This document shows, piece by piece, positions 1 through 8,359 of a DNA stretch of 64,000 bases; the first letter of the stretch is position 1, and every line of letters starts with the position of its first letter. Origin of the DNA: SMWN01 sp965221455. GTDB lineage: Bacteria > Pseudomonadota > Gammaproteobacteria > Eutrophobiales > Eutrophobiaceae. The stretch is from contig OZ244890.1 of NCBI GenBank assembly GCA_965221455.1, forward strand, positions 992,001-1,056,000, given 5' to 3'. The notes below the pieces were generated by a model. It saw only the letters and a list, made by a program, of their open reading frames with translations, did no database searches and was not told the origin of the DNA. A program made the translations under genes and the position numbers.

Positions 1-174
1 GCTATTTACCCGGCCTTGAGTGGACAACATGCTGAATACACCAAATTACAGTTATTGGCCTTTCGAGATAATAAACGTACCAACGATACTGAAAAAGTGA
101 TGCAAATAGTCTCGGAAAAGATGACCACTGCTGAAATTAATGCTGTTGCAAATTACATACAAGGTCTGCACTAG
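1..174 (+). CDS. Cytochrome c4-type protein, C-terminal fragment
   Basis: An open frame enters from the left edge and encodes the last 57 residues. They contain a segment like LSGQHAEYTKLQLLAFRD, then an RTND segment and a C-terminal NAVANYIQGL helix. This is the usual end of a periplasmic cytochrome c4/c553-like heme domain; the CxxCH motifs would lie outside the window. In related bacteria this gene commonly precedes resB, ccsA and a dsbA, and remnants of that order follow here. The family call is good, but c4 versus another diheme cytochrome c cannot be decided from the tail. Confidence 0.75.
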   Translation, partial: AIYPALSGQHAEYTKLQLLAFRDNKRTNDTEKVMQIVSEKMTTAEINAVANYIQGLH

Positions 175-322
175 GTCGATTTATAAACCAGGCCCCTACA
201 AAATTATTGCACAGATTTTTCCTATCGCCATTACGAGGCGTGTGTACACGTATATGCCTATGCGAGACCCCTGAACAGCAAATTCCCCAAACTTGCTTTA
301 TCATAATAAAGGTCTATCCAAT

Positions 323-780
323 ATCCTCTTCCGCTTCATGGGTTCCATAAATTTGGCCATCACCTGACTCATTGCCATTCTCAATCGAAGGACTGGATTG
401 TCGAGTCGAGCATTATGGTAGTGATCAACCTAAATCATTTACCAGCGATCTGCTGATACATGATCCAAACACCGGGATATCCCATGCCGAAACAATATCT
501 GTCAACCATCTGCCAAGTTATGAAGGTTATACGATTTATCATGCAAGTTTCGCTGATGACGGATCAACTCTCGACATGCAGATGCATTGGCTCCGTAATT
601 AAGGGCATGCGTTCAGTTCAAATAAGCGGATAACATTATCGGTAAACACAGATGACGCGCTGTTCAAGCTGGAACTTGATGAGTTTCGTTTGTTTAATAT
701 ATTGCCTGTTGCCGAAGCCTGAAATAAGAAATCTAGAGATCGTGATCCGAACTGTACTTAATTATTTATCAAGAAATTTT
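323..780 (+). pseudogene. resB: resB remnant (System II cytochrome c maturation)
   Basis: Pieces of a ResB protein lie in order on the plus strand. The first is an N-terminal membrane start, FRFMGSINLAIT, at about 323-365. It runs directly into the periplasmic domain, with EHYGSDQPKSFTSDLLIHD, then VNH and YHASFADDGSTLDMQ, to an in-frame TAA at 600-602. The same frame continues with KLELDEFRLFNILP and stops again near 717. Most of the membrane region between the first helix and the periplasmic domain is missing, as is the rest of the protein. Intact ResB proteins are several hundred residues longer. The gene is clearly inactive. ResB normally works with CcsA to attach heme to apocytochromes c. 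Confidence 0.8.
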
Positions 781-799
781 TCAGAACGAAAAACTCCAG

Positions 800-1106
800 G
801 CTCAATACTTCTCACACGTATACCATCCCCTGATTTACTTGATGATATTATCTATAAATCCAATGCCCCGGGTTTGCATTTTTTACGATTGCAACTATCC
901 TTGGAACATTGTGGGCGGACGCAGCATGGCGGGTACCGGTCATGGGAGCCTAAAGAGACCAGGCGTTAATCGTCTGGTTGAATGATGCCGCCCGGTTGCA
1001 TATGCGCATGACAAAAGGCTGGAAAGGCATGCCCATGGCTTGGTGGTCGGTTATCGGCTTATTCATCACCCGGTTTGCTTTTCTCGGGGCTAATATGTTT
1101 CTATAA
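800..1106 (+). pseudogene. ccsA: ccsA remnant (System II cytochrome c maturation)
   Basis: Fragments of the C-terminal part of CcsA/ResC are spread over shifting frames: LDDIIYKSNAPG, then GFAFFTIATILGTLWADAAW, then SWEPKET (the heme-handling WDPKE region), then ALIVWLNDAARLHMRMTKGW and a last membrane helix ending GANMFL before TAA at 1104-1106. The N-terminal half and the tryptophan-rich WWD region are gone, so a deletion joined late resB to late ccsA. The following dsbA starts 57 bases downstream. Confidence 0.78.
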
Positions 1107-1163
1107 AGTTTGCATTCTTATGGTGAATTGTAATCTTCAAAACTGTTATCAAGGATTATTCTC

Positions 1164-1964
1164 ATGAACAAAAAGACACTCCAGACATATATGTCTGCTA
1201 TTTTTCTACCTGCGATACTCATGACATCCCCGGCCTGTTCCGACGACGGCGGAACCTCAGCCGAGGAAAAAAAAGAAAATCATGTTGTGCATACCGAACA
1301 GCATGATGCGCAAGAAAATCATGTTGCGCATGCCGAACAGCATGACGCAACGGATAATCCCCAGCATCAACACGAAGAGCGAGAACCAAAAGTAACGACG
1401 CAGGATGTTACCGGTCTATACAAAGAACTCTCAACACCTCAACCAACAACAACCGGTGATAAAATAGAAGTCTCGGAAATCTTTTGGTACGGGTGTCCCC
1501 ATTGTTATCAATTTGAACCCACCATCAACAAATGGCTTAAAGAGAAAGCTGAATATATTGAATTCGTCCGTATACCCGGAATGCTTGGATCACAGTGGGT
1601 ATCTCATGCCCGCGCTTATTACGCTGCGGAAAAACTGGGTGTGCTGGAAAAGATTCATCAACCTTTATTTCATGCGATTCATGATGAAAAAAGAGCGATC
1701 CTGGATGAAAAAAGTCTGAGAAATTTCTTCACTGAACACGGGATAACCGGCAACGATTTCGATCAGGCTTTTCATTCAAAAGAAGTTGAAGATAAAGTCA
1801 GGGCGGCATTTTTAACAGGGAAAAATTATGGATTGACGGGTGTTCCTGCGATAACAATCAATGGTAAGTATACGACCAGCGTATCAATGGCAGGTAGCTT
1901 CAAGAAAGTGATTGACGTTATCAATAACTTGTCTGCAAAAGAATATGAGCGTTTGCAACAATAG
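1164..1964 (+). CDS. DsbA-like thiol:disulfide interchange protein with His-rich linker
   Basis: This 266-residue exported protein has a thioredoxin fold. The active site CPHC is at residues 111-114 within FWYGCPHCYQFEP, and the cis-proline loop GVPAITING lies near the C-terminus. The N-terminus has a signal sequence ending in SPAC, so it may be a lipoprotein, although the lipobox is not canonical. Between export signal and thioredoxin domain lies an unusual His-rich stretch (about residues 37-71) with a tandem near-repeat of NHVVHTEQHDA and NHVAHAEQHDA, not usual in DsbA. The position after resB-ccsA remnants suggests an original role in cytochrome c or general periplasmic disulfide formation. 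Confidence 0.88.
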   Translation: MNKKTLQTYMSAIFLPAILMTSPACSDDGGTSAEEKKENHVVHTEQHDAQENHVAHAEQHDATDNPQHQHEEREPKVTTQDVTGLYKELSTPQPTTTGDKIEVSEIFWYGCPHCYQFEPTINKWLKEKAEYIEFVRIPGMLGSQWVSHARAYYAAEKLGVLEKIHQPLFHAIHDEKRAILDEKSLRNFFTEHGITGNDFDQAFHSKEVEDKVRAAFLTGKNYGLTGVPAITINGKYTTSVSMAGSFKKVIDVINNLSAKEYERLQQ

Positions 1965-2021
1965 CTTATCTGCAAGAAATCACGAAGCAAAATTAATGAT
2001 CTAATAATCACATAACAGTAT

Positions 2022-2687
2022 TTATAACAATATTTTTTGTATCCACCTGGAAATATCGTTTATCTCTTCGGCACAGACACTGTGTTGCATGACATAAGTC
2101 TCGTAGCTTGTGCTGTAGCCCCATGCTTTCAGGGTGTCATGGGCAGTTTTACCCAGAGACTCCGGAACCACAGGATCCATCCTCCCGTGATAAATCTGAA
2201 CCGGCAAAGATTTATTTTCTTCACTGAGAACAATACATGCACTGGTCGCAAAATATGTCGACATCGCGATTAATCCGGCAAGCGGCTTCGTGTAAGTCAA
2301 TGCCGTCTGATACCCCACAGCGCCACCTTGCGAGAAACCGGCAATGATAATCCTGGTACTCTCAATCCCGCGTGATATCTCTTTGTCGATTAATGCGGCA
2401 ATCGCTTGTGCAGATACCAACAACTGTTTTTCATCAACTTTTTTATCAATACTCGGCTCCAGAATGTCATACCACGCCGGCATCGCCATGCCATTATTAA
2501 TTGTCACAGGCATTGATGGCGCATGAGGAAAAACAAACCGAATATCGGCATTATCCGGCAGCTTCAGTTCCTGCACGACAGGTTCAAAATCATGGCCATC
2601 CGCGCCCAGACCATGTAACCATATGACCGTGGCATCTGCGGGACGTTGAGGTTCAACTTCAATACATGGTAAATAATTCATCATCAC
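2022..2687 (-). CDS. Carboxylesterase/phospholipase, EstB-like alpha/beta hydrolase
   Basis: 221 residues, typical length for the PF02230 esterase family. The oxyanion region is IWLHGLGADGHDFEP near residue 25, the nucleophile elbow is GFSQGGA near residue 118, and the acid/base part has MDPVVP and MQHSVCAEEI near the C-terminus. It is probably cytoplasmic and hydrolyses short acyl or aryl esters or lysophospholipids. Three ATG codons lie in tandem at the start (2687, 2684, 2681); the exact one is uncertain. It stands alone, convergent with the dsbA-like gene. Confidence 0.9.
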   Translation of the reverse strand: MMMNYLPCIEVEPQRPADATVIWLHGLGADGHDFEPVVQELKLPDNADIRFVFPHAPSMPVTINNGMAMPAWYDILEPSIDKKVDEKQLLVSAQAIAALIDKEISRGIESTRIIIAGFSQGGAVGYQTALTYTKPLAGLIAMSTYFATSACIVLSEENKSLPVQIYHGRMDPVVPESLGKTAHDTLKAWGYSTSYETYVMQHSVCAEEINDISRWIQKILL

Positions 2688-2901
2688 TCCAGGGTATTAC
2701 TGAGATATATTGCAAATGTTTCAGTGACGAGAGGCGCCACTTTTTTTGTTTTTTTGAAGGTTACCACTTTATTTTTAATCCCGTAACCACGCTGGAATCA
2801 GCGCCATTTTATAAATTCAAGGGCATAAAAAATCACTCAACTTTTAAAGTTCCCTCGCACCCAAAAGCCACGTAACGGTTTGGGTTGCCGTGATTTTTTT
2901 G

Positions 2902-3687
2902 TTAGTTGAATTTTACCACCGCCCTGCATTTGGGAAAGTTTGCACAACCCCAAAATCTGGAACCCGCATTTTTACCTTTCCTGGCTTCTCGCAACACCAT
3001 ATCCGATCCGCATTTTGGGCAAAGCCTTGCGTCAGCTTTTTGCTCAACGATATCTTTTACATGAACTTTATGCACCTGGTTCGTTGAAAAGCCTCGCTCT
3101 AAACGACCTGATTCGATATTTTTAATAACTTCCGCAACCTGCTGATGAGTCAGCAACTCAGCCGTCTGAGAACGAATGTATGATAAGCAACCACTTGCAT
3201 AGCTTACATTCTCCGGCATATCAGTTTTAAATGTGCTGTCACCGATAAATACCACAACAGAGAATAGCGCAGCAATATCGATGTTCAGCTGTGCCTCCAG
3301 GGTTTTTAGATGCTTATAATTTTGATGGATTGGATTCTGAAATTTAGATGAGTGTTTAAAGATTTTCTGCGTCCATTGCGTCTGTCCAGCTGAACCAAAA
3401 ATCCACCCTTTCATGTTTTTTGTTTCAACAACGAACACCCCGAATTTTGATACAACGATATGATCAATTTGCGTTGTTCCATCTGCAGTTGGCAAAGTGA
3501 CATTTTTGATCAAGTGATATTCATTTCGCGGCAACCGCTTAAGTATCAAATTGACCTGAAACTCACCGAAAACGCCTTTGAACCAGGGAGTGCTGATTAC
3601 AAAGACCAATATAATTACAGGCAAGGCATACCCAACCTGTAAAAATATACCAAGTGCCATGTCTGTTAGATTGAGTGTGATTTCCAT
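2902..3687 (-). CDS. NERD-domain nuclease with topoisomerase-type zinc finger
   Basis: 261 residues. A membrane helix comes first (about residues 7-28), then a NERD domain with TQIDHIVVSKFGVFVVETKN, where D and the E-T-K triplet match the PD-(D/E)XK-like core. A C-terminal four-cysteine zinc ribbon of the topoisomerase I type follows (CPKCGSDMVLR and FWGCANFPKC). NERD proteins are predicted DNA-processing nucleases of unknown target. The start is set at ATG 3687; a TTG two codons earlier is possible. An attC-like site lies just upstream, and no site is visible downstream, so this is the last cassette or the first flanking gene. Confidence 0.8.
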   Translation of the reverse strand: MEITLNLTDMALGIFLQVGYALPVIILVFVISTPWFKGVFGEFQVNLILKRLPRNEYHLIKNVTLPTADGTTQIDHIVVSKFGVFVVETKNMKGWIFGSAGQTQWTQKIFKHSSKFQNPIHQNYKHLKTLEAQLNIDIAALFSVVVFIGDSTFKTDMPENVSYASGCLSYIRSQTAELLTHQQVAEVIKNIESGRLERGFSTNQVHKVHVKDIVEQKADARLCPKCGSDMVLREARKGKNAGSRFWGCANFPKCRAVVKFN

Positions 3688-3693
3688 ATTCAA

Positions 3694-3765
3694 CTAGCAT
3701 CTCGCATCAACGGCTGACAAAGGGAGTGACGGTTTGGCAGTGCGTTGCAGGCGCTTGTTATCTGT
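3694..3765 (-). repeat. attC-like site 1 (array A)
   Basis: On the minus strand the site opens with ATAACAAGCGCCTGCAACGC and closes with a matching GCGAGATGCTAG half, with an imperfect inverted repeat between. The closing core is degraded compared with GGCGTTAG. It separates the NERD gene from the PIN pseudogene. Confidence 0.55.
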
Positions 3766-3818
3766 AACTATAGTTTTATCCACCGATAAACCTCTGGAAC
3801 AGCGCCAACACTAAGTGG

Positions 3819-4491
3819 TCAAGAGCCGAAAGTCGACGAAAGTTCATTTTTAGTCGCCGTTTTTAAATTGATACATTGCGGAAATGTATCGGGACAAAAT
3901 TTCTTTCCAGTCAAAGTTTTACACTCATTCATTTTTAGCTTTTTAATTGTGGCTTTTGAAATGCCCTCGTTACACTTATTGAGAATATTACTGAGCCTGT
4001 CGTCAGCCGTTACAACAACTACATTATCTTTACCATGAATGTGTGCAAGGTGAATTCCCATCAAGATTATCAAGTGATCGACAGTGCCCATAGGTGTGAC
4101 TTTTCCTCTCCCTTTTTTAAATCGGAAATGGTGATCTACTGGGGCTACCAAGTTGATATCCCGGCACATGATATCGAGAGAGTTCGTAATGATAGATAAA
4201 TTTTCCGTTATGAATATCATCTTAAAATTGGTCTACTAAGGATTAGTATACCCTGGTGTCGATTATTCCTTTTTTCTTTACATGAGTATTCCACGCTCCG
4301 AAGCTATGCTTCATGAACACACTACAATATTTCGGCAACACAAAAATTAGGTAGGTAAAAGAAGAAATCAGATTTGCCACTTCGAGCAGAATTAAAAATG
4401 AACTCGATTCGCTCTCTTGCATTCTTGGAATGTAACGACGTTGGAAGGTAATAACCAGCAACTACAGTTAGTGTCTATAAAGGATATACAT
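3819..4491 (-). pseudogene. Decayed PIN-domain protein
   Basis: A PIN-like protein can be rebuilt only by joining several frames. In order on the minus strand these are IDTN near the start (4491 region), GYYLPTSLHSKNARERIEFI, FYLPNFCVAEIL, then FMKHSFGAWNTHV, then HYELSRYH, then APVDHHFRF, and finally MGIHLAHIHG with VVVVTADDRLSNIL. The C-terminal part is an open frame of up to 133 codons (3819-4220). At least four frameshifts or stops break the gene. PIN domains are metal-dependent ribonucleases, often toxins; this copy is inactive as read. Confidence 0.7.
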
Positions 4492-4665
4492 TAATATTCG
4501 GATTGCGAATAACATTTGGTTAACCAGCACCCAAAATGGAACAGGTTTTGCGCGATAATTGAGTAACGCGAAATATACAAAATCTGCGTAATTCCGGGTG
4601 TCCGCGTTGAACCAATTGCTAGAGGGGAATATACTACAGTCTGAAGTTTGTATCGAGTTTTACCG

Positions 4666-4842
4666 ATGGCACTAGATAACCCAATTTCTACAACTGAAGC
4701 GGCGATAATCCTAGGTATTTCTGCCTCCAGGGTAAGACAGGTAATTCTTGGAGGTCGCTTGGAAGCAACAAAAGTAGGTCGCGAGCAACTGCTAGAGAGA
4801 GAAAGTAGAGGAGTTTGCACTGATACCAAGAGAACGCACTGA
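4666..4842 (+). CDS. Small helix-turn-helix protein of the R-M cassette
   Basis: 58 residues from ATG 4666. An excisionase/MerR-like helix-turn-helix is visible as STTEAAIILGISASRVRQVI followed by GGRLEATKVGREQL. It lies 83 bases upstream of the methyltransferase in the same direction, so it may be a control protein for the restriction-modification system. An upstream in-frame ATG at 4648 is possible, but the conserved part begins after 4666. The regulatory role is inferred from position only. Confidence 0.65.
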   Translation: MALDNPISTTEAAIILGISASRVRQVILGGRLEATKVGREQLLERESRGVCTDTKRTH

Positions 4843-4925
4843 TCGCCCTCCAAAATATATATCCTAACGCTTACGTAATGACATAAGTGAAACCAAACTT
4901 CCAAGAAATCCGAACTAATGTAAAC

Positions 4926-6038
4926 ATGAAAACACTAGTTTCTCTATTCAGCGGTATAGGCGGTCTTGACGAAGGCTTACACAGAGCTGGATTTACACCT
5001 CTCTTTTGCTCTGAGCTGGATACAAACGCAAGAAAGTCTTTACGAAACTGGTGCGAAAACCGATCAGTTAGCCCTATTCTCAATAGTGATATAAATGAAA
5101 TTAGTCCCCATACCTTAAAACGGCAGCTTGGCCTTAAGGTTGGAGAGCTTGATTTATTGGCGGGTGGACCGCCATGTCAATCATTTTCCCTTATAGGTAA
5201 CCGTAAGTCCTTGCAAGATGACCGAGGTTTATTACTGTATAAAATGATTGATTTTGCGAAAGTCTTAAAGCCAAAGGCCTTATTGATTGAGCAGGTTAAA
5301 GGTTTGTTAAGTGCTAAAGGGACCGATGGTAAAAACGGTTCTGCACTAAAAGTGATTCTAAATGATCTCCATAATTTAGGTTACAACGTTTCTTACAAAG
5401 TACGAAGAGCAGCGGATTATGGTGTACCTCAACTGCGCGACAGGGTTTTTATAGTTGCCACTCAAGCGAATTCCATTTTTGAATTCCCGGAACCGACGCA
5501 CTTTTGCATGACCAAACAAACAAATTTATTTTCATCAAACTTAACCCCATACATAACGGTAAAAGACGCCATTGGTGACTTGCCACCTCCAGTTCTCAAA
5601 GATGAAAATGAAATTATCCCGGGACATTTGGATATTACACCACGTAGAGATAGAGAACGCATAAACGGTGTTCCTGAAGGTGAATGCCTTGCGCGACAAT
5701 TACACTTGCCTGCGGATCAAAGACAACGACTTAACCCTGAAAAAGATACCACCAAATTTAGACGACTAGCGTGGAATTTACCTGCCCTCACATTAAGAGG
5801 CGGCGAAGCGTTTTACCACCCTACTGACAACAGGTATTTGACACCTAGAGAATATCTAAGGCTTCATGGTTTTTCTGATGCGCACGTACTTTCTGGCCCT
5901 ATCAGAGCGAGAAGCGGAACAGTCAAAGACTTGGACCAACATCGCCAAGTTGCAAATGCAGTTCCTCCGCCCCTGGCGGAAGCCATGGGTAACGCTATTT
6001 CACTTACCCTATCGAAGAAGAAAAAATGCGGAACATGA
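4926..6038 (+). CDS. DNA (cytosine-5) methyltransferase of a NotI-like R-M system
   Basis: 370 residues from ATG 4926 (MKTLVSLFSGIGGLDEG), which matches the canonical family start; a GTG at 4887 would add 13 residues. Motif I is FSGIGG, motif IV is GGPPCQSFS with the catalytic cysteine, motif VI reads EQV instead of the usual ENV, motif VIII is QLRDRVF, and motif X is QVANAVPPPLAEAMGNA. It transfers methyl from S-adenosylmethionine to C5 of cytosine in the recognition site, protecting DNA from the partner nuclease. It is convergent with the nuclease, their stop codons directly adjacent. Confidence 0.93.
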   Translation: MKTLVSLFSGIGGLDEGLHRAGFTPLFCSELDTNARKSLRNWCENRSVSPILNSDINEISPHTLKRQLGLKVGELDLLAGGPPCQSFSLIGNRKSLQDDRGLLLYKMIDFAKVLKPKALLIEQVKGLLSAKGTDGKNGSALKVILNDLHNLGYNVSYKVRRAADYGVPQLRDRVFIVATQANSIFEFPEPTHFCMTKQTNLFSSNLTPYITVKDAIGDLPPPVLKDENEIIPGHLDITPRRDRERINGVPEGECLARQLHLPADQRQRLNPEKDTTKFRRLAWNLPALTLRGGEAFYHPTDNRYLTPREYLRLHGFSDAHVLSGPIRARSGTVKDLDQHRQVANAVPPPLAEAMGNAISLTLSKKKKCGT

Positions 6039-7139
6039 TTATAGGGAAATAATAGCTGAAAGCTTTCTTCTAAGAACAGCTTTTAAAAGTACTTTTTTAT
6101 CGGGGTTTACTTTCGGTAACAGTATGTCCGTAGCTTTTCGATTTCCATTAAAATTAAGGCCTGCGCTTTTCGCAGAATACTCCTCAAACTGAAGAGAGTT
6201 TATGCCTTTTTCTCCTTCTTGGTAGGACATACTTAGAAAGTTAATTGTGCCGCTGCTTTCAGTGTTTGACTGATCAAGGTTTAACTTCGTTGTTAGTTTA
6301 ATATTGCTTAAAAGCTGATCTTGTACCAACCAAACAGTTTTTCCACCCCACTCTTCAGCGAGAGCCGATTTCGCAAAGAGTTGCGTTGCCATTCTCCCCC
6401 AAACTTGCCTCTTATTAATTCCAGGACAGTTATGTTCTCTACCTAAAATTGCATCTGTAAAGGATGAAGCAATATCTGTTCCAGCTTCTTTGTCTGAACC
6501 AGATGTGCTCGCTGTCATTACCTCTATGATAATAGGAGACACTAGATCCGGTAGTATTTCCTGCTCTTTCTCGACATCAAATCTTCCTTTTAAGTATTTT
6601 CCGGTTTTTGCAGCAGCCTTGAATGACTCAATTTCAACTTCATCTGAAATGTTGTAATTACTCAAAAGCCAAGAGAAAGGCTTTTGCCGTTGAATGGGAG
6701 CAATTACGAAATCGAAGTGATAATTTATCAATGTATCATCATCACCATACTGCAAATACACCTCAGGCCATACGCCAAGGTCAACATTTTCAGGTAATCC
6801 CGCTTTAATCAAAGCTCCTCTTTCATACTCATGTAGAGTCGCATTTACTTCGGGAACTTGTTCATGTTTTGAGTAAAACCCAAGCAGCCTCCTTGGGCAT
6901 ACAACCCACGTTTCTTCGCCGTATTGAATAGAGCACACCCCGGGAATAACGGAAACCAATTCGCTGTCAAAAAATGAACGCAGTTCTGAATTATTAAGAT
7001 TTATTTTTGTTTGGTGACGGTTACCCCCTCCATCACAAGTGTTTTCGATAAAAGGACAATAGGCCGCCTTTCTCTCATTAACGGCCTGTTCTGATGCGTC
7101 GTATACATCCCGACCATACACTTCATAAAACTTTGGCAC
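6039..7139 (-). CDS. NotI-like type II restriction endonuclease
   Basis: 366 residues. The N-terminal region has a cysteine cluster resembling that of NotI (CPFIENTCDGGG, then CSIQYGEETWVVCPRRLLG), expected to bind a metal ion. A central segment LVSPIIIEVMTASTSGSD resembles the NotI catalytic strand, which carries an acidic residue followed by x-Gln; here it reads EVM, so the third catalytic position is unusual. Length and order agree with NotI (383 residues). The recognition site cannot be read from sequence. It is paired tail-to-tail with the cytosine methyltransferase, with no bases between the stop codons. Confidence 0.75.
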   Translation of the reverse strand: MPKFYEVYGRDVYDASEQAVNERKAAYCPFIENTCDGGGNRHQTKINLNNSELRSFFDSELVSVIPGVCSIQYGEETWVVCPRRLLGFYSKHEQVPEVNATLHEYERGALIKAGLPENVDLGVWPEVYLQYGDDDTLINYHFDFVIAPIQRQKPFSWLLSNYNISDEVEIESFKAAAKTGKYLKGRFDVEKEQEILPDLVSPIIIEVMTASTSGSDKEAGTDIASSFTDAILGREHNCPGINKRQVWGRMATQLFAKSALAEEWGGKTVWLVQDQLLSNIKLTTKLNLDQSNTESSGTINFLSMSYQEGEKGINSLQFEEYSAKSAGLNFNGNRKATDILLPKVNPDKKVLLKAVLRRKLSAIISL

Positions 7140-7156
7140 GATATTTCCTTTTTTCC

Positions 7157-7228
7157 TCTAACGCCTCGCATCGGCGGTCGACAAAGCGCGTAGCGATCTG
7201 GCAGTCTGGCGGCATGCGCTTGTTATGC
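7157..7228 (-). repeat. attC-like site 2 (array A)
   Basis: A clear VCR-type site on the minus strand: opening GCATAACAAGCGCATGCCGC, then an imperfect inverted repeat, closing CCGATGCGAGGCGTTAG. It lies between the stop of the Mrr-like nuclease and the start of the restriction endonuclease, which is the expected cassette boundary for minus-strand cassettes. Confidence 0.85.
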
Positions 7229-7231
7229 CTC

Positions 7232-8146
7232 TTAGCCTCCAAATTCCGATACCGGAAGATACACTTCCCCAGTTTGTGAAGCATGACGCCTTACTCGGGA
7301 AACTATATCACCAAAATGGAGATTACCTACTAGGCACATATAAATATGATGGACATCTAATAGAAGCAATAGAGCTTTTTGACCAGATGCTTCTCCTATC
7401 GCCACTGATGAGTAACCAGATATAGAGATAAAAATGCCCATCGTATTGTCTGCTTTGCTCCCAACCTTAGCTTTCAACGAGTCAACATCAGTGGCATCTG
7501 ATTGATTTTTAGTGAACTTCAGTTCAACAAGATATGTTGTTCCTTCATAGGTAAGGGAGCCGTCGATTTGCCGACCCTTTGACTTATAGGGGCGTCTATT
7601 GTCGATATCGAAATAGTCTAGAAAATCATAAAACCACGTCTCAAATTTGTAGCCTCCATCTTGAGTTCCAACTTCTGAACATAAAGCATCTAATCGAGAT
7701 TGAAGTGAAACCTTATCCGAAAGTGACCGACGAATCTTGACTCTTTCTTCGTGGGCTTTCTTTTTTGTCTGTTCTCTATCTCTTTCACTGCGAATCTCTT
7801 CATCTTGCGAACGAAGATAGGAACTCAATTCTTGGACGGCTTTGGTTGCAGCTGGAATCTTGGCATCTGAGTCTTCCCAGTCGCATAAATCGGGAAATGT
7901 TTTTTGTTCTGCTAGACTGAGTGCCATTTGGAATATGACTGCTTTTCCGTTATCTGTACTTTGTAGCTTGTCAAAGACACGGTCCAGAAAATCACGTTTA
8001 CTTTCATCATCACTCCAAGTGCTAATCAAGCTGTCGGCCAAGTGAAAACCGCGGAGAAACTTCCTAAGTGCATTTTTTCGCCAGTAGGACTTTAAAGCTG
8101 CTTCGTAAGTGAGCTCGACTAACCTTGTTGTAATCTTCGCTGCCAT
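7232..8146 (-). CDS. Mrr-like PD-(D/E)XK restriction nuclease
   Basis: 304 residues. The N-terminal two thirds are helical, with a charged coiled-coil (about residues 95-150, rich in E, R and K). The C-terminal catalytic domain has KFETWFYDFLDYFDI, then QIDGSLTYEGTTYLVELKFT. D followed by E-L-K gives the PD-(D/E)XK nuclease signature, followed by a strand like NTMGIFISISGYS typical of Mrr-family domains. It ends four bases before attC site 2 and begins just after a copy of the repeated leader. Probably a DNA-cleaving defence protein; its trigger and target are unknown. Confidence 0.75.
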   Translation of the reverse strand: MAAKITTRLVELTYEAALKSYWRKNALRKFLRGFHLADSLISTWSDDESKRDFLDRVFDKLQSTDNGKAVIFQMALSLAEQKTFPDLCDWEDSDAKIPAATKAVQELSSYLRSQDEEIRSERDREQTKKKAHEERVKIRRSLSDKVSLQSRLDALCSEVGTQDGGYKFETWFYDFLDYFDIDNRRPYKSKGRQIDGSLTYEGTTYLVELKFTKNQSDATDVDSLKAKVGSKADNTMGIFISISGYSSVAIGEASGQKALLLLLDVHHIYMCLVGNLHFGDIVSRVRRHASQTGEVYLPVSEFGG

Positions 8147-8159
8147 TTAGAGATCGTCT

Positions 8160-8229
8160 ATCATGGTAAGAAACCTTCTTATTTCAATAAGATGTATGTT
8201 TGATTCATTATGGTGATTCTCTATAGTGA
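8160..8229 (-). repeat. Array leader repeat, copy 1
   Basis: On the minus strand the copy holds GAGAATCACCATAATGAATC, then AAACATACATCTTATTGAAA and TAAGAAGGTTTCTTACCATG. The core is nearly identical to copies 2 and 3. It ends immediately before the start of the Mrr-like nuclease gene. Two GAATCA boxes are spaced 13 bases apart, and a TATA-rich segment stands at the upstream edge, so promoter or protein-binding function is possible. Confidence 0.75.
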
Positions 8230-8293
8230 GATTGTTCATCTTTATATGCTGGTGGGTGGTATTTGCTTATAAATTTGGCTCATCCCTTTTACA

Positions 8294-8359
8294 CTTAACG
8301 ATCAAGCTCACTGGTAATTTTAGAGCGTAGCGGAAAAATTGTCCGAACGAGCATCTTGC
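8294..8359 (-). repeat. attC-like site 3 (array A)
   Basis: On the minus strand it opens with TATAAGCAAGATGCTCGTTC and closes with GAGCTTGATCGTTAAG, with a partly paired centre that includes GGACAATTTTTCCGCTACGC. The core bases are weaker than in site 2. It sits between the stop of the STAS/GHKL gene and the leader of the nuclease gene. Confidence 0.6.

Noticed and set aside
652..969. A 105-codon plus-strand frame as a real gene
   Set aside because: It crosses resB and ccsA remnants that make sense in other frames, and its own sequence has no family features.
2815..2901. attC site downstream of the NERD gene
   Set aside because: A weak inverted pattern around GCCACGTAACGGTTTGGGTT lacks both core boxes.
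4462..4665. An attC site between the PIN pseudogene and the R-M cassette
   Set aside because: TAAC-like and GTTA-like boxes occur, but no inverted pairing or proper spacing could be seen.
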